Positions 27,503 to 36,721 of a stretch of DNA of 64,000 bases are shown in pieces. The DNA lies in assembly GCA_945861725.1 (NCBI GenBank), contig CAMAVJ010000001.1, forward strand, positions 225,187 through 289,186, read 5' to 3'. The position numbers and the translations under genes are program-made. The notes beneath the pieces are model-generated. The model saw only the letters and a list, made by a program, of their open reading frames with translations. It was not told the origin of the DNA and did not search any database. The first letter of the stretch is position 1. Every line of letters begins with the position of its first letter. The stretch comes from Rickettsia typhi (GTDB lineage Bacteria; Pseudomonadota; Alphaproteobacteria; Rickettsiales; Deianiraeaceae).

Positions 27503-27905
27503 GAATATCTACATTTTCAATATTATTTCCTTCAAAAAATGTTAGAAGGGAAATTAATGTGCCTGAATCAGAGTTTGAATCTGGTATAACCACAATCTTT
27601 GTTGATGGATTTTTTTTGAGTTTGTCCAAAAGAACCCGTTTTGTTGATTGAATATTTGGATACTTTTTGTCACCAATTGCAAACTTCCCACCTTTGAAAA
27701 TTGTTACCTTTATTGGATCTTTTAATGATGAATTTTGCTGAAATGATGGATCGGATTTTGGCAGATTTACAGGATACACATGTTGTGTAACATTAACCAT
27801 CAACAAAAAAAATAAAAGCAAAATGAGCATCACATCCACAAGAGGAGTGACATCGATGAAGATTTCTTCTGCCAAATGCGATTTTTTCCTTGGGGCTTTA
27901 ATCAT
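27483..27905 (-). CDS. Biopolymer transport protein ExbD/TolR
   Basis: 140 residues from the ATG at 27905; a longer frame is open upstream but the start MIKAPRKKSHLAEE fits the family and overlaps the ExbB/TolQ stop by 8 bases. One membrane segment (VDVMLILLLFFLLMVNV) contains the conserved Asp that carries protons, preceded by the IDVTPLVD motif. The periplasmic domain follows. With ExbB and a TonB (36.7 kb) it would energise outer-membrane uptake; TolR in the Tol-Pal system is the alternative. Confidence 0.88.
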   Translation of the reverse strand: MIKAPRKKSHLAEEIFIDVTPLVDVMLILLLFFLLMVNVTQHVYPVNLPKSDPSFQQNSSLKDPIKVTIFKGGKFAIGDKKYPNIQSTKRVLLDKLKKNPSTKIVVIPDSNSDSGTLISLLTFFEGNNIENVDILVEDGK

Positions 27906-28440
27906 TGTGATTGTAGTCAATTTTAATATTTTCGTCGTTGAGAATGTAGATATATTTTTGAATTCGCGTTGCAATGCTATGATTAAAAAAAAGATTTATC
28001 CCAACAGAAGGCACAGCAATTGAAATTCCCATCGCTGTCGCATAAAGTGCTTCCTTTAAACCGGCGGAAATCAATGATGGTGTCACGGGTTGATTTGATT
28101 CGGCAATTGAACCAAAAATTGTAATCATTCCTAAAATTGTTCCAAAAAGACCAAGCATCGGTGATGCAACGCTTATAAAGCGAATTATTATTAACCCCTT
28201 GGACATCACTCTATCAATTCTTTCAATTTCATGGGTAATATGTGCTTCACGGATTGCAAGTGGCTTCATTTGTTCGTCTTGAAGATTTTGCAAAAGACCA
28301 ACAAGGAAAATGTCTTTTTTCCACGGTGCATGGAGGTAGAAAAGGAAATATGTCCGCTCAAGAGTTAAGACGCAGACAATCGCAATGCAACAAAAAAGTC
28401 CAAATCCAGCAATTCCGAACTGAAAAAGAAAGCCAAACAT
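27898..28440 (-). CDS. Biopolymer transport protein ExbB/TolQ
   Basis: Proton channel subunit of the ExbBD or TolQR motor. 180 residues, shorter than E. coli ExbB (244). Three hydrophobic segments are visible: about 5-25, about 85-110 and about 130-152. The conserved ASPMLGLFGTILGMI pore motif is present, and a second family block around ALYATAMGISIAVPSV includes the pore-lining Thr. It is followed by exbD with an 8-base overlap and rlmB. Confidence 0.88.
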   Translation of the reverse strand: MFGFLFQFGIAGFGLFCCIAIVCVLTLERTYFLFYLHAPWKKDIFLVGLLQNLQDEQMKPLAIREAHITHEIERIDRVMSKGLIIIRFISVASPMLGLFGTILGMITIFGSIAESNQPVTPSLISAGLKEALYATAMGISIAVPSVGINLFFNHSIATRIQKYIYILNDENIKIDYNHND

Positions 28441-28562
28441 AATTCAAATTAAGATACCAAGCTCTTTTAATATAAAATTAAAAAAGTCAAATTTTTTGTG
28501 AATATTTTCTTGACAATAATTCGCTACATCACTGCTTTTTGTTAGTTTTTTATAGAAACAGT

Positions 28563-29042
28563 ATGCAACCAATGGTAAAACCAAAAATTAGGATAATCAC
28601 AACCGCAAGAGGAATTATTTGGCACGAAGAAAAATTATTACTCGTTTCACATAATAAAAATACATGGTATGCCCCTGGTGGCTGGCTTGATGACTTTGAA
28701 ACACTTGAACAAACATGTAAAAGAGAGCTTTACGAAGAACTTGGCATTGAAGTTGTTGTGGAAAATTTGGTAAAAGTTGCACAATATATGGAAACGGAGA
28801 AGGTGAATTCTTACGGTGAAAATGTCAACAAAGTGGAACATTATTTCCTTTGTACACTTAAAACCATTCCACAAATTGAAGGTGAAAACAACCTTTGGGA
28901 AGATACTGACAGCGGACTTGTAAAATTCGCAAAATGGTTTTCAAAAGAAGAGATGAAGTCTGGGGAATATAAGATTGGTCCAGAATGGTTAATTGAAAGC
29001 GATGTTCCTGACGGAAAAATTTTTGTTGGAATCAGCCATTAA
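28563..29042 (+). CDS. NUDIX hydrolase
   Basis: 159 residues from the ATG at 28563; a longer frame from a TTG at 28539 is less likely because the family begins around KPKIRIITTARGIIW. The Nudix box is complete: GGWLDDFETLEQTCKRELYEELGI, positions with G-x5-E-x7-REUxEExGU. Substrate unknown; nucleotide or sugar-nucleotide pyrophosphates are typical. The C-terminal WFSKEEMKSGEYKIGPEWL is a variable region. It converges on dnaA with 3 bases between the genes. Confidence 0.82.
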   Translation: MQPMVKPKIRIITTARGIIWHEEKLLLVSHNKNTWYAPGGWLDDFETLEQTCKRELYEELGIEVVVENLVKVAQYMETEKVNSYGENVNKVEHYFLCTLKTIPQIEGENNLWEDTDSGLVKFAKWFSKEEMKSGEYKIGPEWLIESDVPDGKIFVGISH

Positions 29043-29045
29043 CTT

Positions 29046-30404
29046 TCACGAACCATAAACCTGAATCTTCAAAAGCTCGATATCTTTTTTTGTCCTTGCA
29101 TCATTTTCATACATCACTTTGATAACCTTGTAAGAATGTATAACAGTTGAATGCGTCCTTCCGCCAAATTCAAAGCCAATTTTTTTTGTTGTTTCATTTG
29201 TAAGTTCAAGGGAAAGATACATTCCAATTTGTCGCGGATATACAAGCTCTTTGACTCTTGATTGAGTTAAAAGTTCCTCTTTTTTTGTTGCAAAAAAATC
29301 ACACACCGTTTCAATGATCGTTTTTATTGAGACGGTTCTTATTGCTGTACTTGGGAAAATTTCCTTTAAGATAATTTTTGCAGCATTGACGTCAATTATG
29401 TTGTTCAGAATTTTACCATGCAGAATGATTTTATCAAAAGTATTTTCAAGATCGCGAATGTTTGAGGAAATTCTATCGGCAAGCATAAGAAGGACTTCTT
29501 GTGAAACATTGTAATTAAATGCATTGTTTTTATATTCAAGAATTTGATAACGTAGTTGCATACTTGGGCTTTCAATTGGGATAATATTTGCCTTGGAGAA
29601 TGTGTCTTGGATATCTTTTCCAATTCCGTTCATTGCGTGAAGTGGAATTGCCGAAGTAATTGCAATATTTCCACCGCAAGAAAGTATGTATCTGATGATG
29701 GAAGCAAGTTCCTTAATTGTTCCATCTTTTGTTAAAATGAAGTGGATATCGTCAATTAAAAGAAGTTTTATTTCAGTAATTGATTCGCGAAATTGTGTGA
29801 TGTTTTGCTGTGAAATTGCCTTTGTATAGAGAAACATAAAGCGTTCAGATGTCATATATTGAACCTGCGTTGACTTTTCACAATGGTGACCAATTGATTG
29901 TAAAAGATGAGTTTTTCCGTTGCCAATTGTTCCTGTTATACAAAGAAGATTGCCAGTTTGCCCTTCGTTAATTTTATTTGAAAATGATTCAACATTCATT
30001 CGAGTAAAAATGTTTTCGCCCGTTGTAATAAATGTTCCAAATGTAAATTTTGGCTCAAGGTATGTTGCTTTTTTGAAGGTATTAATATGCGCAATATGTG
30101 GAATTTCAATGGTAACATTGGAAAAATTTAGAACAATTTCAAGAGCTGTTCTTGTATTGAAAAACATTTCGTATTCTCGATGGAAAATTTGATGAAACTT
30201 TTCACTATTTTTTTCGATAATATTTATAAAATTTTGTTGGGAAAGTGATATGATAATAACTTCGTTTGTATGTGAGTGAATTTGAATATTTTCTATCCAT
30301 ATGTGATGAACTGGGCTAAAGTACGATTTTAGTGTATGCTTAAAGTGCACAAGAAATGCCTCAGTATTTTGCGATGTATTTTCGGAAATAAGACTCTGTT
30401 GCAT
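29046..30404 (-). CDS. dnaA: Chromosomal replication initiator DnaA
   Basis: AAA+ ATPase that melts oriC. 452 residues. A short domain I/II, the AAA+ domain with Walker A GTIGNGKT (158-165) and Walker B LLLIDDIHFI, then domain IV with the DnaA signature GGRTHSTVIHSYKVI near the C-terminus. Walker A normally reads GxxGLGKT, so the Asn at 162 is a small deviation. The 139 bases upstream contain no cluster of DnaA boxes, so oriC is probably elsewhere, as is common in alphaproteobacteria. Confidence 0.95.
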   Translation of the reverse strand: MQQSLISENTSQNTEAFLVHFKHTLKSYFSPVHHIWIENIQIHSHTNEVIIISLSQQNFINIIEKNSEKFHQIFHREYEMFFNTRTALEIVLNFSNVTIEIPHIAHINTFKKATYLEPKFTFGTFITTGENIFTRMNVESFSNKINEGQTGNLLCITGTIGNGKTHLLQSIGHHCEKSTQVQYMTSERFMFLYTKAISQQNITQFRESITEIKLLLIDDIHFILTKDGTIKELASIIRYILSCGGNIAITSAIPLHAMNGIGKDIQDTFSKANIIPIESPSMQLRYQILEYKNNAFNYNVSQEVLLMLADRISSNIRDLENTFDKIILHGKILNNIIDVNAAKIILKEIFPSTAIRTVSIKTIIETVCDFFATKKEELLTQSRVKELVYPRQIGMYLSLELTNETTKKIGFEFGGRTHSTVIHSYKVIKVMYENDARTKKDIELLKIQVYGS

Positions 30405-30543
30405 TACATTGATAACTAAAATTGATTCAAAAGAGCGAGCACAAATTTCAAATTGTGCATATTGTAAGTTTCACTGAAAAACAAAAATTTTATTTTTAAA
30501 GAATTTTTTTTACTTTTTTAGAAATAAATTCCTTGACAGAAGA

Positions 30544-32040
30544 TTATTGAGTAAGGGGTTCGAAAACTTTTGTAATAGCATTCAATTTTAAACCAGACTG
30601 AAATTTTTGATTGCCATAAACTTCAGAAATTCTATCATAAAATTCTGGTAAAGCTGGTGCGAGAGCCTCCTTGATTTGAAAAATTGCGTGAAGTAGAATA
30701 AAAATTACCATTTCGCCATCTTGTTGCTTGCCTTGTTTAAAAAGTTCCCAAGGTTTTTGTTCTTGAATAAATTCGTTTGCTCGCGATGAGTATAATAAAA
30801 TCGTTTCAATTGATTGATTTATTTTAAATTCTGCCATCAATTTTAACATTTCACTTTGAAGGTTGACTTGCAACAGTGGATGTTCTACAATAACATTTGG
30901 AATACACGAATTGCAATTTTTATGTGTAAGAGTGAACGTTCTTTGACATAAATTCCCAACATTGTTCACTAATTCTGAAGTTATTCTTGCAAAAAAACCT
31001 TCTTTGGAAAAATTTCCATCACTACCAAATTGTGCTTCACGAAGAAGGAAATATCGTAGATATTCAGAGCCATATTTTTCAATCAACTCAAGTGGATCGA
31101 TTGTGTTTCCAAGGGATTTTGACATTTTTTCACCTTCGGAAAGCCACCAGCCGTGACTTACAACTTGTATATTCGAGCAAGCTTTTATAAGATCTTCAGA
31201 AGAAATTGTTTCTGGCGTGGAATTTAATCCAGCCAAAAATGCTGGCCAATAAACAGCATGAAAACGCAAAATATCTTTGCCAATTATGTGTATAATTTTA
31301 CCATTTTCCCAAAATTTTGTAAATTTTTCAGTGGTATCAAGTGCAGATTGATAATTGAAAAGGGCGTCAAGCCAAACATACATAACGTGATTTGTTTGCG
31401 GAATTGAAATTCCCCAAGAAAATGTTGAGCGTGAAATTGATAAATCTTTCAATTCACTGCGAACAAATGATTTCACCTCGTTGAACCTTCCATTTGGGAA
31501 AACAAAACTTGGAGTTTTTTCATAAAATGCAAGCAGTGGTTGTGTGAATGCTGAAAGTTTGAAGAAATAACTTTCTTCTTCCCGCCAAGAAACCGTTGCC
31601 CCGCTAGGTGCTTGACCATTTATAACTTCTGATTCATCGTAAAATGCTTCGTCGCGAACTGAATACCAGCCTTTGTAGGTATCTTTGTATATCCAGCCGT
31701 TTTGTTCAAGTTTTTGCCAAATTTTTTGCACGAAATCAGTGTGGCGTTTTTCCGTTGTGCGAATGAAATCGTTATGATTTATATTGAGTTTTTCGGCGAG
31801 TTCTCTAAACTGTTGTGAAATAGAATCACAAAAATCAATTGGTGATAAACCATTTTTTTCAGCAGACTGCGCAACTTTTTGACCATGCTCGTCCGTTCCT
31901 GTTAAAAGAAATGTATTATCACCACTTTTTTTGTAAAATCTTGAAATAAAATCTGATACTACAGAAGTATAGGCATGACCTATGTGAGGATTGCCATTGA
32001 CATAATATATCGGAGTAGTAATGTATACATTATGCTTCAT
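30544..32040 (-). CDS. metG: Methionyl-tRNA synthetase
   Basis: Class I synthetase of 498 residues, the short form without the C-terminal dimerisation (tRNA-binding OB) domain. The HIGH-like motif is in PIYYVNGNPHIGHAY, LLTGTDEHGQKV follows, and KMSKS occurs as EGEKMSKSLGN. The zinc-knuckle cysteines of the long form are not evident, as expected for this subclass. The gene sits just downstream of a minus-strand terminator and its 3' end is 139 bases before dnaA's 5' end in the same direction of transcription. Confidence 0.95.
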   Translation of the reverse strand: MKHNVYITTPIYYVNGNPHIGHAYTSVVSDFISRFYKKSGDNTFLLTGTDEHGQKVAQSAEKNGLSPIDFCDSISQQFRELAEKLNINHNDFIRTTEKRHTDFVQKIWQKLEQNGWIYKDTYKGWYSVRDEAFYDESEVINGQAPSGATVSWREEESYFFKLSAFTQPLLAFYEKTPSFVFPNGRFNEVKSFVRSELKDLSISRSTFSWGISIPQTNHVMYVWLDALFNYQSALDTTEKFTKFWENGKIIHIIGKDILRFHAVYWPAFLAGLNSTPETISSEDLIKACSNIQVVSHGWWLSEGEKMSKSLGNTIDPLELIEKYGSEYLRYFLLREAQFGSDGNFSKEGFFARITSELVNNVGNLCQRTFTLTHKNCNSCIPNVIVEHPLLQVNLQSEMLKLMAEFKINQSIETILLYSSRANEFIQEQKPWELFKQGKQQDGEMVIFILLHAIFQIKEALAPALPEFYDRISEVYGNQKFQSGLKLNAITKVFEPLTQ

Positions 32041-32053
32041 AGAGTTTATAAAA

Positions 32054-32075
32054 GAACGACCCGTATGGGTCGTTC
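32054..32075 (-). terminator. Rho-independent terminator
   Basis: A perfect 9-base-pair stem (GAACGACCC / GGGTCGTTC, 4-base loop) is followed on the minus strand by a T-rich tail (TTTTAT). It lies 15 bases after the 83-codon gene and before metG, so it should end the short transcript of the former. Very GC-rich for this genome. Confidence 0.88.
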
Positions 32076-32090
32076 CATTGACTAAATTTA

Positions 32091-32342
32091 TTATTTAGCA
32101 GCAGGAGCAGAAGCACCTTCAACAGCTGGAGCTGGCTCTTGAACTGGAGTAGCAGCACCTTCAACAACTGGAGCAGCACCTTCAACAGTAGCACCTTCAG
32201 CTGGAGCTTCTTGAACGCTTTCTGTTTCTTGGCCTTGTTCTATAGCTGTATCTTGCGAATTGTTAGACATTGATGTGAAGATGAAGTACGCACCAATGAT
32301 AGCTACGATAATAACTGAAATAATGATTGATTTTTTTTGCAT
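32091..32342 (-). CDS. Small membrane-anchored protein with Ala/Pro/Glu-rich tail
   Basis: 83 residues from the ATG at 32342 (longer frame to 32372 exists but begins with an unlikely leader). A single hydrophobic helix (about 5-22, IIISVIIVAIIGAYFIF) is followed by a low-complexity acidic tail with repeats of the type (A/V)EGA and APA, ending PAAK. No cysteine for a lipoprotein signal. I do not recognise a family; the tail resembles linker or periplasmic spacer sequences. It has its own strong terminator, so it may be an abundant short mRNA. birA starts divergently 49 bases away. Confidence 0.7.
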   Translation of the reverse strand: MQKKSIIISVIIVAIIGAYFIFTSMSNNSQDTAIEQGQETESVQEAPAEGATVEGAAPVVEGAATPVQEPAPAVEGASAPAAK

Positions 32343-32391
32343 ATGCAATTTAATAAAATAATTTACAAACACATAAATATTAAAAATTCAA

Positions 32392-33102
32392 ATGTCCAGT
32401 AAAATTTTAAATTTTTTTGAAATTGATTCAACGAGTCTCGAAGCACGCAGAATGATTGACTTAAATTCAATGCAAAATAACATAATAATTTCAGCTAAAA
32501 TTCAAACACAAGGTCGTGGAAGACTTGACAGAGCTTGGATTTCGCTTGAAGGCAACCTGATGTTTTCGATTGTGATTCCTGAAAGTTGGGTAAAGAATTT
32601 TAATACACTACCAGCTTGCATTGGTGTTGCTATATGCAATGAAATTACACCAAATGAACAAATAAAATTTAAATGGCCAAATGATTTAATAATCATCGAA
32701 GATGGATTACCAAGAAAATTTGGTGGTATTTTAATTGAAAGATATTCTGGATATTTTATAATAGGAATTGGTATAAATGTCGCATACTTTCCTTCAAAAG
32801 ATACAATCTTTCCAGCAACAAATTTATTAAAACATGGAATAAAGATATCATCTGAGGAAAAGATTAATGAAAATTTATTAACAATGCTCAACGGTGATCA
32901 ACAAGATGTACTTACAAAATGGAAAATGAGACATTATTTTCATGGGAAAAATGTGAAAATTAATGGAATTGATGGAGTTTTTAAAGATATTGATGAAAAC
33001 TTTAACGCAATTCTCGATTCTGTTGAAATTCAAAATGGCACAAGTGATACCAATAGAGTTATAAATACAAGACATATCATAACATTTGGAGATGTTTCCT
33101 AA
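32392..33102 (+). CDS. birA: Biotin-[acetyl-CoA-carboxylase] ligase
   Basis: Attaches biotin to carrier proteins. 236 residues, class I enzyme without the N-terminal helix-turn-helix, thus not a repressor. The signatures QTQGRGRLDRAW (biotinyl-AMP loop, normally GRGRxGRxW), GNLMFSIVIP, KWPNDLII and GGILIE are present. The common GIGINV follows as GIGINVAYFP. It faces the porin gene, whose 3' end is 13 bases away. Confidence 0.92.
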   Translation: MSSKILNFFEIDSTSLEARRMIDLNSMQNNIIISAKIQTQGRGRLDRAWISLEGNLMFSIVIPESWVKNFNTLPACIGVAICNEITPNEQIKFKWPNDLIIIEDGLPRKFGGILIERYSGYFIIGIGINVAYFPSKDTIFPATNLLKHGIKISSEEKINENLLTMLNGDQQDVLTKWKMRHYFHGKNVKINGIDGVFKDIDENFNAILDSVEIQNGTSDTNRVINTRHIITFGDVS

Positions 33103-33115
33103 ATTCCAACACTCC

Positions 33116-34471
33116 TTAAAACCCAGCTCTTAAACCAATTGAAACAAATGTTCCACTTAAGCGTGGAGCCGCCGTTAAAACTCCACCACCGTTGAAATAA
33201 CTACCAGAAGCAAAATCGTAAAATCCCAACTCATAAATGCTTGTCAACTTTACCTTTCCTGAGTTAAATAAATCCTCACTCAATGAGACAACTGTTGTGT
33301 TCATTTTATTATTGACAAAGTTGGTTTGAATATGTGAAACGCCAAATTGATATGTACCAATTGCATACGACATTCCAAAATCCGCAGTATATGCATTCTG
33401 AGAATCAACCTGTTTTAAATCGTTTTGAATTAGTAAAGATTTCCCCGCGTTTGCATAAGAACCACCTAATGTTAATCCAGCATAGGAGATATTTGTTCCA
33501 AAAGAATATTGTGCTAAATCGTTTCGTGTAAAGCTTGCACTCTGACTTTTTTCAATTGCTGCAAACTCACCAGAAATCGATGTATTAAGCACAATTCCAC
33601 GCCATTCATTAAGGTAGTTTATTGCAACTGATGTGATGTCCTTCATAAACATTTGTTGCTGATTTATAAATGAATTTCCACGTCTATCAAGAGATGGGTT
33701 CGCAAAATTATTGGTCGTTGGTTGATACGAAAATCCGAGTTTGAAACCAGAATATCGTTCTGTTGTAAAGTTTATACCTGCGTTGGAATATGACCAATAA
33801 GGTGATGGCTGTGCATAGTTTAAGCCATCGCTTAAAAATTGGGAAGATGCAAAACCTTGTGCTGTCAATGGTTTTGATTGAAGAATAAAAATGGGGTTGT
33901 ATCCTGTATTTCCAATTGTTGGCATTGCAGCAAATCTGAACCAATTACCATTAACACCTTGATCATTTTTCATTGGAGTTGCAGAATTTACCACCAAATT
34001 TGTTCCAACCGTTTGCTGAAGACCGAGCCTCATTTTCATTTGAATTGGCTGGGTTTGCACATTACGAAGTTCAACATATCCGTGGTTAATTGAAATCATC
34101 GATGATGTGTCGTCGTATGAATTTGAACCAAGTGTAAAATCAAGAACAGCATGATATTTTTCATTTGCATCGTGGATTTCGATTGCAGTCCTTGTATTAA
34201 TTCTTCCGCGAGGATTTTGCACAAAATTAATATTATCCTTTGAACCGTTTGAATTGCCACCAAGCGTTGTTTCAATTGAACTTTTATGAGTAATTTTATG
34301 CGTGCGTTTATACTTTGTTTCTAATGATAATTCAGCTGAATTTTCATTTACAGGTGGAGTATAGAAAACTGATTGATTTATTAGTTCATTGCCCTGAGCA
34401 TCGCGATGTGAATCTTTTGCGTTAACAGTCGTGGCGTTGATGATAAGAAATAGAAAGATAAATTTGATCAT
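33116..34471 (-). CDS. Outer-membrane porin
   Basis: 451 residues with an N-terminal signal peptide (about 18 residues, cleavage after TVNA) and no further membrane helix. The remainder alternates polar and hydrophobic residues as in a beta barrel and ends in the motif GLRAGF with the terminal Phe recognised by the BAM complex. A segment with repeated turns such as SNGSKD and DLKQVDSQN suggests loops. It resembles porins of alphaproteobacteria that form general diffusion channels, but strand count and substrate are not decided from sequence. It lies alone between birA and thiF. Confidence 0.7.
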   Translation of the reverse strand: MIKFIFLFLIINATTVNAKDSHRDAQGNELINQSVFYTPPVNENSAELSLETKYKRTHKITHKSSIETTLGGNSNGSKDNINFVQNPRGRINTRTAIEIHDANEKYHAVLDFTLGSNSYDDTSSMISINHGYVELRNVQTQPIQMKMRLGLQQTVGTNLVVNSATPMKNDQGVNGNWFRFAAMPTIGNTGYNPIFILQSKPLTAQGFASSQFLSDGLNYAQPSPYWSYSNAGINFTTERYSGFKLGFSYQPTTNNFANPSLDRRGNSFINQQQMFMKDITSVAINYLNEWRGIVLNTSISGEFAAIEKSQSASFTRNDLAQYSFGTNISYAGLTLGGSYANAGKSLLIQNDLKQVDSQNAYTADFGMSYAIGTYQFGVSHIQTNFVNNKMNTTVVSLSEDLFNSGKVKLTSIYELGFYDFASGSYFNGGGVLTAAPRLSGTFVSIGLRAGF

Positions 34472-34536
34472 TTTTGTTTACGAATAATTTCAGGAATTTC
34501 CTTTTCAGAAAAAAATTTTTGCTTTACACAATTTAC

Positions 34537-34565
34537 TTGAAAAATAATTGCCAATGTAATTAATA
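34537..34565 (+). promoter_or_regulatory. Possible promoter of the ThiF-like gene and murE
   Basis: TTGAAA (34537-34542), a 17-base spacer and TTAATA (34560-34565) precede the ATG at 34590 by 24 bases. It would drive the two-gene unit that includes murE. Confidence 0.4.
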
Positions 34566-34589
34566 TTTTAATAATGATATTAAATAATA

Positions 34590-35318
34590 ATGGATCTTTC
34601 ACGATTTTCACGAAATATTTTGCTTAATGAAATTGATGTTTCGGGGCAAGAAAGGATTTGTCAAGCATCAATTTTGTGTATTGGTTGCGGTGGACTGGCA
34701 AATCATATTCTTCCAATCCTTGCTTCATCTGGTATTAAAACCCTTGGAATTGTTGATTTTGATATAGTGTCAGTTTCAAATCTTCCAAGGCAGGTCATTT
34801 TTCGTGAACAAGATATTGGAAGAAAAAAAGTTGACTGTATGAAGGAATTTCTTCTTGAAAGAAATTTAGGTTGCAAGATTCACACTTCGTATGAACGCGG
34901 TGAAGATATTGTGCATAAAATCGCAAGCGATTATGACATTATTATTGATTTAACGGATTCACTACAATCGCGTCTTAATTCAAATAAAATTTCATTAGCA
35001 GAGAAAAAACCTTTCTTTACAGGTTCGGCACAAGGCTTTGTTGGGCAAGTCTATTCATTTGCCAATCATTTAGCAAACTTTCCATGTTATGCCTGCCTGT
35101 TTGGTGATGTTAATGAGTCGGAGGTTCTTACATGTCAAAATGCGGGAGTTTTCCCTCCAATTGTTGAAATTATTGGAGGCTTTATTGCATCAAATATCTT
35201 AAAATATTTATCCGATATTGAGCTTGACTTTACCGAATTTTTGCTATTTGATCTTTTAAAAAATAATAGAAAAATTAATTTTTTAAAGGATAATCAATGC
35301 AATCAACACAAGGCGTAA
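34590..35318 (+). CDS. ThiF/MoeB/HesA family adenylyltransferase
   Basis: E1-like enzyme that adenylates the C-terminal glycine of a ubiquitin-like sulfur carrier (ThiS or MoaD type). 242 residues, no rhodanese domain. The N-terminus RFSRNILLNEIDVSGQERI and the nucleotide-binding GCGGLAN (32-38) are typical, as are NLPRQVIF and DIGRKKV. The first zinc pair is CYAC; the second CxxC is replaced at the C-terminus by a short CNQH. It overlaps murE by 22 bases, so both are translated as a unit. ThiF and MoeB roles cannot be separated here. Confidence 0.85.
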   Translation: MDLSRFSRNILLNEIDVSGQERICQASILCIGCGGLANHILPILASSGIKTLGIVDFDIVSVSNLPRQVIFREQDIGRKKVDCMKEFLLERNLGCKIHTSYERGEDIVHKIASDYDIIIDLTDSLQSRLNSNKISLAEKKPFFTGSAQGFVGQVYSFANHLANFPCYACLFGDVNESEVLTCQNAGVFPPIVEIIGGFIASNILKYLSDIELDFTEFLLFDLLKNNRKINFLKDNQCNQHKA

Positions 35319-36721
35319 GTGATATTGTTCGTACATTAAGAAATCTTGGAATTACAAATATAGTTGACACAACAAATGATATAACGGCAAGCCACACTTC
35401 AAATATTGCTTTTTTTTGCACGCACAAAGCAAAGGCAAATAATTATGATGCAAAAGCCCTTGAACTTGGTGCAAATGCAATCATTCAAATTACCAATAGC
35501 AACTCCATTATGCCATACATCAGTATTTCATCTTGGAAAGATTATACCAACCTTTTAAAAGAATTTTTTCCAATACAAAACCTTAAAATTATTGGCATTA
35601 CAGGAACTAATGGTAAAACTTCAACTGCACACTTTGGTGCAACACTTTGCTCACTAATGCAAAAAAAATCTGCAACTATTGGCACGAATGGCATTTGCAT
35701 TTATGAAAATGGCAAAATTATTTCACAGGAAAAAACCAGCTTAACGACGACAACTTGCACAAAAAATCATTCAACTCTTCACAATCTTACACAACAAGGA
35801 GTACAATTTATTTTTATGGAAGCGTCCTCGATTGGAATTCACCAAGGAAGACTTGATGGAATCAAATTTGATGTTTCATGCTTTACAAACTTCTCACAGG
35901 ATCACCTTGATTATCACCACACGATGGATGAGTATTTTGCTCAAAAATTGCGTCTTTTTACGGAATTTACAAAAATTAACGATAACGAAACCGGATTGTC
36001 TGTTTTAAATTCTGAAGATAGAAAATCGCAAGAAATTGTCAAATTTTGCAAAAATATTGCTTTTTTTGGGAAATCTGCCAAATATGATGATATTCTACAA
36101 TCGTACGAAAAAAATCACAGTGGTTTTTTACTCAATTTTGGCAATCTTCAAGCTCAATTTAATGCAAGTGGAAATTTCCAGATTTTAAACCTAATGTGCA
36201 TCGTTCATACGTTAATTTTCTTGGGTTTCAAACTGGAACAGATTGCGATGGCAATTCCAAAACTTTTACCACCAGATGGACGAATGCAATCAGTCGTAGT
36301 TGGTGATATAACTGTTATCATAGATTATGCTCATACACCAGATGCACTTGAAAATGTTTTGAAAAATATTGATGGATATAAAATTTGTGTTTTTGGATGT
36401 GGTGGCAATCGTGATTCAACAAAACGCTCCATTATGGGTGAAATTGCTTCAAAACTTTCTGATTATGTCATAGTTACAAGCGACAACCCACGCTTTGAAC
36501 GACCAGATGATATTGCATTGGAGATTGCAAGTGGAATTACTAAAACAAATTATGAGATAATTCTTGACCGCAAATCAGCAATTTTACATGCAATAAAAAT
36601 TTGCCAAAAGGATGGTATCGTGATTATTTCTGGAAAGGGCAGTGAGGACTATCAGGAAATTAACGGAGAAAGAATATCTTTTTCTGACATAAAGGTTGTC
36701 AAAGATATTTTTCCTATTTGA
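35297..36721 (+). CDS. murE: UDP-MurNAc-tripeptide synthetase
   Basis: Adds meso-diaminopimelate (or lysine) to UDP-MurNAc-L-Ala-D-Glu. 474 residues with the Mur ligase domains: N-terminal uridine-binding region, central ATPase with GITGTNGKTS and a C-terminal ligase domain with DYAHTPDALE and GCGGNRDSTKRSIMGE. The DNPRFE motif matches the meso-diaminopimelate-specific DNPR type. It overlaps the upstream ThiF-like gene by 22 bases and the convergent tonB by 8. No other mur genes accompany it. Confidence 0.93.
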   Translation: MQSTQGVSDIVRTLRNLGITNIVDTTNDITASHTSNIAFFCTHKAKANNYDAKALELGANAIIQITNSNSIMPYISISSWKDYTNLLKEFFPIQNLKIIGITGTNGKTSTAHFGATLCSLMQKKSATIGTNGICIYENGKIISQEKTSLTTTTCTKNHSTLHNLTQQGVQFIFMEASSIGIHQGRLDGIKFDVSCFTNFSQDHLDYHHTMDEYFAQKLRLFTEFTKINDNETGLSVLNSEDRKSQEIVKFCKNIAFFGKSAKYDDILQSYEKNHSGFLLNFGNLQAQFNASGNFQILNLMCIVHTLIFLGFKLEQIAMAIPKLLPPDGRMQSVVVGDITVIIDYAHTPDALENVLKNIDGYKICVFGCGGNRDSTKRSIMGEIASKLSDYVIVTSDNPRFERPDDIALEIASGITKTNYEIILDRKSAILHAIKICQKDGIVIISGKGSEDYQEINGERISFSDIKVVKDIFPI

